Positions 46,835 to 56,562 of a stretch of 64,000 bases of DNA are shown piece after piece. The notes beneath the pieces are model-generated. The model was not told the DNA's origin and did no database searches. It saw only the letters and a list, made by a program, of their open reading frames with translations. This DNA is from Chimonanthus salicifolius (taxonomy: Eukaryota > Streptophyta > Magnoliopsida > Laurales > Calycanthaceae): assembly GCA_013350335.1 (NCBI GenBank), contig CM023534.1, positions 11,561,542 to 11,625,541 on the forward strand, in the 5' to 3' direction. Numbering within the stretch: position 1 is the first letter of the stretch; each line of letters opens with the position of its first letter. A program made the position numbers and the translations under genes.

Positions 46835-47260
46835 AGTGAAGGTGGGTCCAAGCCCAATTCATATCAGGGCAAGTCCAAGATCAGGCCAAATTCTTGGCCC
46901 AACAAGCTGCCACACTGGCCCAGCAAAGTTCAGGCCCAGTTGTTCACAGAGCAAGAGGCGTGAGAGTTTGACAGAATTGATGGTTGAGTCGAAACTTGAA
47001 AGAGTTAGCGATGGAGAGTGTTAATTAGATTAGTTTGTCGGTAGGAATTATGTTAGTTTATTTGAAACTTGTTTTAATTAGAAAATGCTAAATTTGTATT
47101 TAGAAGGAAAGGAGGGTCGGCGACTTAGAGTTGGATTTTCTAAAATAGAAAATATTTGACTAACATTAATAAAAGTAAATTTTAAAAAAGCCAGTGGATA
47201 TCACCCGTGGGGGTTTTACGCAGGATTTCCCATAATTTCCTACACGTAAATTCAAAAAAA
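46835..47260 (+). mobile_element. Degraded LTR fragment related to the solo LTR
   Basis: GGTGGGTCCAAGCCCAATTC, AAGTCCAAGATCAGGCC and GGAGGGTCGGCGACTTAGAG follow the same order as similar words at 41035-41360 in the solo LTR. The end at 47200-47260 matches the SINE-like 3' part at 16385. No duplication was found. Confidence 0.55.
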
Positions 47261-47509
47261 ATATGAATTATGATATGAAATAATTAATATTAATTATTAT
47301 GCAACCATTTATAATAAAGTTTATTCAATGTATATGAAATATACTTAGCTATGAAAAAAAAAAAGGTGAGATTGTAATCTCTCACAGATAATCACTTGAT
47401 AGACAGGCCCCTGGAGCAATATCAACTTCTCAAGAAATTGAAATCTAATCTCACACAAGTGATATTTGGGTTTATCTAATAGAGTAATAGGGGCTAGCCA
47501 TATAAAGAG

Positions 47510-47644
47510 CAGGGGTAAAAAAAAAGGAGAGAGAGAAAAAATATCGAAAAAAAAAATATCAGTGAGATATTGACCGAAAAAGGTGGACCCGAGATCTCGG
47601 CCGAGACACCGAGACCTCAGATCCACCGTTTTTTGGACCTCCAG
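47510..47644. mobile_element. 135-bp hAT MITE, CGGCCGATAT family
   Basis: Starts CAGGGGTAAAAAAAAAGG and ends GTTTTTTGGACCTCCAG. It is flanked by TAAAGAG on both sides (47503-47509, 47645-47651). The interior has GAGATCTCGGCCGAGACACC. It looks like a minimal copy of the 21777 family. Confidence 0.6.
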
Positions 47645-48537
47645 TAAAGAGAGACCATGCTCCAAAAGTGTCCCAAGTGGCTTTCATCATGTTGTTCATT
47701 AAAATGGGCCAAACGACTAAGGCAGGACCTCCGGACCCAGGTTATTGAGACCCAACTGATCAATGGCATAGATCGCAGAAAACTGGGCTTACTCTTTACA
47801 AACTTAAGGCCCTAGTTCTCTCACTCATCTGAGCTTTCCTTGTATCTTCTCTCTACATTTTGATTGAAATGCTCATCTGCATTGCCTTCTGTTAAAATTT
47901 CTCTGTGAAAGCATCTTTGTTAGCAAATCTTTCAATCTCCATTGCCACCTGAGCATGACCCATTGAGAGATCAATCTTGTTGAACACTGGATCACACTGG
48001 ATCATCTCTCTTAAATTTACATTGGGGCCTAAGCGTCACCCTTGTGCCCAAAAGGCCTCGTGCTGAGAGAGATACTCTAAAATCTCATGGCCGGTATGAG
48101 ATGCCACCTCCTTGTCTTACAGTCGCCCCCTCATGGGCAAAGGTATTACAAAAATAATAATTTAAAATATAAAATTTGTGGATAATGAAATAAAGACGAT
48201 GTTGAACCAATCAAGACTATTCTTTGCATAGCCTACTTTCAAGCATAGAACTTCCTAATCAATATGATTTTTATGATGTTCACATAATTTAATTTAATTT
48301 TAATTAATTAAATCATATTTCTATAATTGTGTTATAGGATTGGATAGTAAAGTTTTACTTTATATGGTGCATCATTGTAACTTTGTCCCTCTGAATTCTC
48401 ATCCATGGGCCTGATCTTGGAAGAATTCTCACCCTAGATAACATTATAAAAGGCGGAAGGAATCACGGCCAGTAAATTTCTCATCCATTGCTATTTTTCT
48501 TCCTCCATCTAGAGCTTTACTTTGGGTATATTTGTTT

Positions 48538-48690
48538 CAGGGGTCCAAATATCTGTCGATACGATATGTATCGGCTGATATTCGGTAGATACGCTGATAT
48601 CTTGGCCAATATCACAATATCGGCCTTTTTTTTAAAAAAAAAAAAAGGAGAGAGAATAATATCGGCCGATACCGAATTTTGAACCCCTAG
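48538..48690. mobile_element. 153-bp hAT MITE, CGGCCGATAT family
   Basis: Starts CAGGGGTCCAAATATC and ends GAATTTTGAACCCCTAG, with ATATCGGCCGATACC, GTATCGGCTGATATTCGG and related words inside. No clear 8-bp duplication. It lies about 210 bases beyond the 3' end of PSAK. Confidence 0.6.
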
Positions 48691-48901
48691 TTTGATGTTC
48701 ATAAGGCCATTTTGCATAATTATGAAGTTATAAATACTTTATCAATTTGATCATACTCATTTTTTTAAGTCATACTAAGACAGATCTTCACTTTAAAAAT
48801 AATTAATGAGGAAGAAGAGAAGGTTGTTTACATTCCACAAGAAGAAGAAGAAATGATGCACAGTAGAAACGCACAGGAAATCTAAAAAGCAATTTTAATT
48901 T

Positions 48902-51047
48902 TTAAAGGGCCCCAATGTTCTTGAGGCCCAGCACAACTCCAACACCAATGATGTGACCCATACTTCCACAAGCCAGTGTATCAGCCAAAGTAAAACCAGC
49001 TGGGTCTCCTGTCTGAAGCCCAGAGTCCCTTACTTCAAGCTTCAGCCCTGCTGTAGGCCTTCCTATTTGCAGATGGTGCCAATCCAAACCGTCCAGCAAA
49101 CAACATCAAGGTTGTGGATGTCACCATTATCTGTCCAAAATATGAAAAATACCCATTTAAAATCTGTTTGGTTTCAACATTTTCTTCTTATAAAATATAA
49201 ATATGTCTGGTATTTTGCTTCGGTTCACCAGTGAACAGACTGCAACATATTCAAGAGTGGTCAATGGACCAGGTTTTAGATTCCATCAGGTTGTGTCTGA
49301 CTGGTGATTGGCTGAAACAGGGCTCAGAGTTGAATCCTGAACCATGGAATATGACATACATTGGGCTTCAAGATACCTGTTGAAGCCTGTTTGAGAAAAA
49401 CCCATTTTGAAGCCAAATTTAGATTTTGATGGGCATGCAAGTTATTGTCTGGATTTGGGTCTGAGTCTGACCTCAAACTCAGCTATTCAGTGGGTGGAAT
49501 TAGGCCTAAAGAGAAATCTGGGCTTTCAGATCCAACTCACATCCGTATTTGGATCCCGAGCCCAATCTGGTGTGTTCACTACCCTAGCTCCTGATTCCAA
49601 GTTAGGCCCCTCGAATTCAAGTACAAAATTAGATAGTGTTCGGGTTGGAAAACTGTTTACACTTGGGAAAAGCATTGTGGTCCTCTATATAGGCAGGCAC
49701 CCAAGTGATTGGAGGCACCATAAATTGTGTGGTGCTACGGCACCAAAAGATTCGAACTCTCGAGGTCATTTATCCTATTTTAACAAATCGACTCACCTCG
49801 AAGGGACAGCAAAGACACCTTTGATCCCTTCGTATTTCCACATGATAAACAACTCCATCCTAAACCTTTATGAATGATCCAATATACCTTGCCTTAATGT
49901 CTAATATTTCTTGAAACATAAGATGCTTGGCACCCCACATGTATAGTTCAACCGGAAAACACTTTGTCTTAGAAACCAAAGGTCCTGAGTTCGAGTCCCG
50001 TAATAATCCGATACCTGTGACGGTGCGCATCTAGAATTTTACTCAACACCCTTGTACTCAGAGAAAGGTGAGGGTCTTGGGATTCTTAATCGTAAAAAAG
50101 AAAAGGAACATAAGATGCTTGGCGAAAGGGAATAATATCTCGTTTCATTATCATTATGTGTAAGTTATTCATCCTATTAATTTGAATTGGCCTGTACATT
50201 TAGAATCAATATCTTGTTTGTTCTGAGTAGTCCATATCTAATGTGCCTCTTTTTCAAACAGTCTTGATTATTCATCAGCTTAATTTATAAATGGACCATA
50301 ACTCAAAGAACTAGAGCAGGCTATTTTGATCTGTCTATGATTAACTTGAGAATGGATGGTTAAAAGGAATATAACCCTTGACACCAAATCTCAGAGTCTG
50401 CAAATTGGATTATATTCAATACAATGATGGATAGTCCACCAGTTGAATCATCGGTAACATAGTATAGTATTCCACACACTGGGTAAAGTTTCATGGAGTA
50501 ACCCTTTTGGATTGAGGGTAAATCGAACACAAAACCCTTGCTTTCTGAGTTGAGTTATTGACCGTTAGGCCAACGACTCGGGTTTTTGTGTTGCTGTAAG
50601 CTGTCATTTACCCTATCAAGATGCATTTTGCCTACTTCTTTTCATTTTCTACCATATATCAGATTATCAAAGGCCACAAGATGAATGTAAGAATCTGCTG
50701 AAATTAAGATAATTACTTTGAATGCAGTTAGATTGATGCTTACCAAATTAGTAGGCGAAGCCAATGAAGTCACAGCGAGCACCCAGAGCACCAGTTTCCT
50801 CTGCGCCGCAGATGCTGAGGAGCTGCCTGCTCCACAAGTTTTTTCCATGAAACTATTTTAAATTTCATAGTCGTTGGTGCTTCCCAAGTCCAATGGATAG
50901 TAAATTAAAAGTAAGTATAATTGAAAATTCCAACAGAGTGATACTGACCTTGCTTTCTACATGGACAATGGATGGTTTTGGCTTCAAGCCATTGAATTGT
51001 GGGAGTGTGTTCACTAGAGCAGTTGCAGAGGTGAGCCTGGCTGCCAT
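48902..51047 (-). CDS. PSAK: Photosystem I subunit PsaK, three apparent +1 frameshifts
   Basis: PsaK is a two-helix thylakoid membrane subunit at the edge of photosystem I near the LHCI antenna, encoded in the nucleus and imported into the chloroplast. Exons on the minus strand: 51047-50949 ([20 protein letters not shown], the transit peptide), 50826-50744 and 49130-48902 (stop TAA). The GT-AG introns are intact. Family blocks are seen in pieces: [21 protein letters not shown], then [20 protein letters not shown] (helix 1), [20 protein letters not shown] and [18 protein letters not shown] (helix 2). Restoring continuity requires ignoring one extra base at 50793, one at 50758/50759 and one at 49055-49057. 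Without the extra bases the exons are exactly 33, 27 and 76 codons (stop included), as expected for the family. Read literally, the first insertion leads to an early stop. The cause is either sequence error or a dead copy. Confidence 0.88.
49932..50106 (+). mobile_element. SINE in PSAK intron with 17-bp TSD
   Basis: A perfect duplication AACATAAGATGCTTGGC lies at 49915-49931 and 50107-50123. The B-box-like GAGTTCGAGTCCCG is near 49990. The tail is A-rich. It is antisense to PSAK. Confidence 0.88.
50510..50582 (-). mobile_element. SINE head fragment in PSAK intron
   Basis: The minus strand reads GTCGTTGGCCTAACGGTCAA (box A) and TTTTGTGTTCGATTTACCC (box B), a tRNA-derived SINE head related to the one at 13240. 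It lacks a mature tRNA fold, so it is not a tRNA gene. Confidence 0.55.
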
Positions 51048-51609
51048 TGCTGACTGTAATTGAAGGAAAACAGTAGAGTTTCTTCTCTCTGGGAATTCTG
51101 TTGTTTAATGGGTTTTTCAAATTGAGATTCAATTCAAAAGGATGAGATTTTTTTTAAGTGTTGTAGGCCCAAAACCACAGCCACATGGTGGAGTTGGATT
51201 CAATTGGCACACTTGATTCTTGGTGGATGCTAGTTGCTGACTTGGCTGCTTTTGATTGGTTGGACTTCTATGCATACTGGATAGGGTTATGTTGGGTGAG
51301 AAAAATTTCTAATGAACCAAGGGAGCTTAGAAAATCTCTATAGATAATGTGATGTGAAAGAAAAAAAATGGTAAAGCTTGTAACCTAATTGTGTACCTCC
51401 AGTGGCTCACCAGTGTTTGTGGGGGAACTGGGGCCTGAACTTCAGTGAGCTAGATGGACACTGGTGGGACCCACAATGCGTGTTCGAACATTTGTAGGCA
51501 TCTGATTCTGGTTGAGATGGATCATTAAAAGAGAGCAGTGTCTGATTGGATAATTGTAGCCATCAGATATTCACATGTGATGGAATGGGTAGAACAATTG
51601 CAAATTATT
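51048..51609. other. PSAK upstream region
   Basis: It contains the PSAK leader and presumably its promoter. No TATA box can be singled out with confidence, which is not unusual for photosynthesis genes. Nothing else was recognised. Confidence 0.4.
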
Positions 51610-51970
51610 TGGGCTGAAACTTCGGTAGGTTGCGCTCGATTTTAATAAAATCAATTCAATTCATATTAGAAATTTTTGAGTCCAACTTGACTCGACCCTG
51701 AGTTGTTGGTCCTACAGTCCTACCCATTTTAAGGCCATATTTGAGAAAAAAAAATCGAGTTTTTATATTTCATGAACTTGGGTCGAATTGGATCAATTCG
51801 GATCGGATCAGGTTTATTTTAAATTTCTGTGTCCAACTCAACCTGAATTCCATGCAGATTTTTTTCCCAATCCAACACTAAATTTACAATTAACAAATAC
51901 ATAATTCAGCCTATTGATTTCTTAGGTCTCATACGGGTCTACTTAAAACCTAATCCAAGTTCCATTCCTA
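51610..51970. mobile_element. hAT-type MITE, GGGTCGGG family (old copy)
   Basis: The left end GGGCTGAAACTTCGGTAGG and the inverted right end TAGGAATGGAACTTGG resemble the family termini. The interior has diverged TCGACCC and GGGTCG words. No duplication seen. Confidence 0.5.
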
Positions 51971-52569
51971 CAATGTGTCCACCCATATGAATAATTTGGG
52001 TACTGAAAATTGAGCTCCATCTACTACGTTGAATAAAGAAAGACATGGGAGATAATAGAGTAATTTGACATTATTAAATAGTTTTAAATGAAAATGAAAA
52101 TATCGGCCAATTTAATCAACATGGTAACAACAAGGCAGGCCTCTGTAGTTTTGCTGATATCTGCTGGCAAGTCTTGTGGCTCATAATACGTACGTACTTT
52201 CACAGGTATAGCCGTAGAACTGCTCTAAAATTCATTGAATAATGTTAGTCATTCATATTTTTAAGATCAAAAATAAATTATTAATAAATATTTTGACCTA
52301 TTATAATCAATTTAACAGGCAAAATATATCAAATAAAAATTATAACAAATTCAATTTAAGTTTAAAAAAAATAAGAGATTAAATTTAACATTGAGGTCGG
52401 TCTCACATGGAGCTTTTCTGCCCGAGTATAAAAAATACCGCACGTGTATGTTAAAAGATGATTAGTAACCTATCCTATCCTCACTGCCCAGTTTTCATGT
52501 CATCGAGAGGTGAACTAACCAAAATTGTTAGAGATGGAAACGGGTCGAATTTAGAGCTGTTCTAATCGT
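51971..52569. other. Intergenic sequence, nothing recognised
   Basis: AT-rich with no exon or element ends. Confidence 0.5.
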
Positions 52570-52577
52570 GCTAGGTT

Positions 52578-52837
52578 CAAGGGTATAAATCTCAGCTGAT
52601 ATTCTGCATATCGGTCGAGATATCTCGAGTTTTTTACGACTGAGATATTTTGGCCGATACGCAGAGTATCGACTGCACTAGCGAGATATCGGCCGATACA
52701 CATTTATACGGCTAATATTTGTCCAAAAAATTTAGGAGAGAGAGAGAGATCTCAGGCGAGATTCGAGATACCGAGATATCGGTGTCGATATCGGCCGAGA
52801 CACCGATATCTCAGTAAATGTGATTTTTGTACCCCTG
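52578..52837. mobile_element. 260-bp hAT MITE, CGGCCGATAT family
   Basis: Starts CAAGGGTATAAATCTC and ends TTTTTGTACCCCTG. Flanks GCTAGGTT (52570-52577) and ACTAGGTT (52838-52845) agree at 7 of 8 positions. The interior is full of GATATCGGCCGATAC and CGAGATATCTCGAG words in both orientations. Confidence 0.78.
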
Positions 52838-53207
52838 ACTAGGTTTAGCCAAGCCCAACAAATTTAACAAAAGCCCGAGCCCAATGAAAAGCTCGAGTAT
52901 GTGTATGCTTTTCATCTTTTATTCATTTCTTATTTTTTAATTATAGTTGAGAGTTTTTACTACGATTGAGAGGACTTAGTGTCGATATAAACATTTGGAC
53001 AACACAGCGATACTTTTTAACTATATATTTGTTAAAAAAAATAAAAAATTATCACCAAGCTCGACTACTGTTTGCCAAGAGTTTTTCCTATGATTCACAT
53101 GCTATTGTTGCGAATAGGCATGTTCACGGTCCTAAACTTGACCCAAGCTCAATACAAGCCCGAAGAGTAGGCTTAGGCTCACTTTAGCCAAGCAAGTGAG
53201 CTTGGAC

Positions 53208-53796
53208 CATGGTTCTAAATCTCGGCCGATATGGATTGTAACGGCTGTACTTCCCAAATCTCGGCCGATACCAATGAGATCTAGGCCAAGATCTTGGTCC
53301 TGATATCGGCCGAGATTAGTAATATCGTTCGGACATTTTTTTAAAAAAAATATGAAATTACTTAAAATAATCCATTTTTTACTATTTATTTATTTTTATT
53401 TCTACAATTCATAACTTAAAATAACACTCATTAACTAAGTAAATAAATTATGAAATTACTTCTACAATTTTTCCTCATTTATTTATTTTTTTGTAATTTT
53501 TCACCATTTTATTACAAATTATTTAATTTCACGATATCGTAACTTCAAATTATATTAAAAGATGTAAATGTCCGATATTTTATGAAAAAATTAATTATCT
53601 GTATTTACTGTAATTTTTCAGTTTTTTTCAAAAAATAAAATAAAAATGCTCATCAGAGAGAAAAATTTGGCCAAATCTCGGCCAATATTGAGATCTCACC
53701 GATATACAATATCGGCCGAGATCTCGGCCGATACCAAGATCTCACCGATATGCAATAACGGCCGAGATCTCGTTTGGACCAATTTTTCTACCCATG
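53208..53796. mobile_element. 589-bp hAT element, deleted relative of the 21777 copy
   Basis: A perfect 8-bp duplication GCTTGGAC flanks it (53200-53207, 53797-53804). The ends are CATGGTTCTAAATCTCGG and AATTTTTCTACCCATG, a variant of the CAGGGGT terminus. The AT-rich middle (about 53350-53640) is the inverted counterpart of 21890-22130: shared words include AAGATGTAAATGTCCGATAT and AAAATAACACTCATTAACTA. Both flanks carry CTCGGCCGATA arrays. Confidence 0.85.
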
Positions 53797-53804
53797 GCTT
53801 GGAC

Positions 53805-55714
53805 TAATAAATACCCTATTATTCTATTTATATATATAAAAAAAAAAAGTCCATGCGTCCGTCAAATAAATCTTAATCATTCGCTCATTGAATATGTGTG
53901 ATTTACACTTATATATATATATATATAGGTATCCCCATCCCATATAGGAGGTGAGACTAATCCCATATATATACAACCACATGCAAGCCTCGTGTATCAC
54001 GTAGATCTAGGAGGAATTGAACCCAAATCTAATCTTAGAATCTTAGATCAACAGAGCTATTCATACATGTTATTTACTTCTATATTGACAATAAAAAAAT
54101 ACAAAATTTGTCCAAAAAATAGTTAAAAAACAGAAAAAGAGATTCTATAATGAAATTCAGTTAGTTGGAAGAATTTGATTCAACTTTATCATATTATCAT
54201 CTAAAAAAAAATCTTGCAAAAATTGACTAAAAAAAGAGAAGTTTTTATGATTAAATTTGATGATTTTAAAGTATATTAGTATCTAATATTAGAAAATTTT
54301 ATATGAAATTTTGTAAAAAAAAATACTCTATAAAATTTTGACCCAACATTACCTGCATGAAAGACGGTACTTTCTAATAGTGATACTAAAGTGATTAGAG
54401 AGATGGGTGGCATTGATCATGCAACTTCATGGAAACAACTTACCCGATGTGCCTTTCCAGGATTTGGACTGAGAGCACATAAACCAGAGGGATCAATGGG
54501 CAAGCACCACTCACTCCAGTCCCTACATTTTCCACCATATTCAGAATGAATTTATTTGGATTGTGTCTTGAAACACAAAAAAAAAAAAAAAAAATTGCCC
54601 AGTCAAATAAAAAACTGGAAAATCATTTTTAAAAAGGAGAGAACATCCACCCGAAACAGATAGTAACCCAAAACAAGTTCAAGAACCTCGAAATCTCGTT
54701 ATTAGCCGAGATATCAAGGTTTTAAAAACCGATATTATTATCCCTGTCCCAATAAAATTAAAATTTTGAACAAAAAAAGAAGGCATGAAAATTTCGAGCT
54801 TTAGATGCCAAATCCATAGGGTAGATTTTCCAGCTACAGCATTGTGAGCAACGTACAGTTTTTTCAATACCAACTCTGCTTCAGCCTTCGTCAAAAATAA
54901 AATAAATAAAACAGCTACACGCCCCTCCCCATGTAATCAAGTCACCTTATAAGATTCTAGAATCCAACTGCAGTGAGGCAGTCGAGACGTAAAGCAAGCC
55001 TCAGAAGAAGAAGAAAGAAGAAAGAAGAATCAAGACTTTAAAGAGAAATGGCATGGCTGGTGGAGAAGAAGACAGAAAGATGAATGCATGAGCCTTCCTG
55101 TGGCAAACGTAGTGATTATGGCATTACGCCGAAGAAGAGACGACAGACAAAGGAATCATGAGGAGAAACCCTTTCTTTTAGAAGGGCAAAAAAAAAAAAA
55201 AATCAAATCTACTTCTAATCCTGCATCACTTCATCCTTCACCCCGGCTGAGTAAAACACACGAGTGACTGTATGCACGAGTCTTAGAGTTAGGCTAAAAA
55301 GACAAAATGATGAGACATGCTATTAAATGAATTATAAATCTCATATATTTGAATTCATTTAATACAACATTGCCTTATCCTGATCAATTTTGATAAGTAT
55401 AGGCCGCTCTTGCTTAAAAAATTAAAATCAAGAGATAAGATAGTCGATGGAGGTGAAACTTTATACACCAACTATTCATGTGATCTTCTTTACATTACAC
55501 CCAGTATGTAGGCCCTAAAATCCATGTGATGGCATGTCCTCTCTTTTAAGAAATATTTAGTTAAAGCATAGAAGCACAAATGAAGAACCCACATTTTTTA
55601 CCCAATCATGTATCAGCCTATACGATTCTCTCTACTAGCATTTGACTCATCATCATTCTGAAGCTCTCCACCACCACCTTCGCACCTGGCTATATCTCAA
55701 TTTTAATTGCAACA
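53805..55714. other. Intergenic, microsatellites and element traces
   Basis: It includes short AT runs near 53820 and 53913, a possible CGGCCGATAT-family fragment at about 54680-54745 (ends GATATTATTATCCCTG) and an AAG-rich stretch near 55000-55060. No exon recognised. Confidence 0.45.
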
Positions 55715-55850
55715 CATATAAGAAATATCATCACCATCATAGCCAAAATCCAACCTATAGAGGTCAACTTCTCAAATTCTACTTCTTCATTTGACCCTAA
55801 CATAAACCATATTGTTAATCACTTCATTGTCTACATATAAGAAACATGTT
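55715..55850 (-). mobile_element. RTE-type LINE 3' tail fragment
   Basis: On the plus strand an ATCATCACCATCAT run is followed by CCAACCTATAGAGGTCAACTT and CATAAACCATATTGTTAATCAC, matching the order in the LINE at 4405 and the fragment at 30255. Only the terminal part is present. Confidence 0.55.
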
Positions 55851-56562
55851 CACAATATATATGTAACATAAATGTAAAATATAATCACCTTTAATCAGGA
55901 ACACCAACTTAGAGCTAAGGTACACATGCAAATACACGCACTCAAAAGGCCCAATGCCCATTAAGGTGAAATACAGAGGCAGGCAAGGATCTGATTATGA
56001 TCCAGATAGAAGGGAAATTGCTATGATCTTGGAATTTGACTGAGGGAACACTCTCCCATCACCAAAATGATCACATTGCTTTTTGAATCTTTGACCCCGT
56101 AAATTACTTATTGAGAGAATAGATGCTAGCAAACGTCCTTGGGTTCAAGCAGTGTCACCAGATCACATATCGAAGAGCACTCATGAAGAATGGTTTTTCT
56201 ATCAGTTTAACAATATCTGTGGTATTTGTAGAAAAACCAATAAGGTGAAACATACCACATTTCACTTTTTAAGCTCAAAAATTGTTACACTACTATCCAC
56301 TAACAAAAAAATATCCACAAAATGCAACGGTTAGGGCAGTGACTAAAGCTCAGGTCTTCTCTGATTTCTTCAATAAAAAGAACCTGTGACAACCTGATAC
56401 TTCATAAAGTAACTGAAGTTAAAGGACAAATTATTTGGGTAGAAAGTGCCAAAACAATCTTATAACCAATGGTTGGGGTGGGCAGAAGTGACCTAAACGG
56501 CAATGGCATACCACTTCGCCAGAAGATGAGAGAAGCCACTAACAAGTAACCACTGCAAAAGC
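55851..56562. other. Intergenic / 3' UTR of bL25 gene
   Basis: It includes the presumed 3' UTR of the gene that ends at 56563. Nothing else recognised. Confidence 0.4.

Noticed and set aside
49407..49877. 156-residue open frame on the plus strand
   Set aside because: It lies in a PSAK intron, antisense, and I see no recognisable domain or conservation. Chance is the simplest explanation.
50510..50582. tRNA gene on the minus strand
   Set aside because: Box A and box B words are present but no acceptor stem or anticodon arm forms. The sequence fits a tRNA-derived SINE head.
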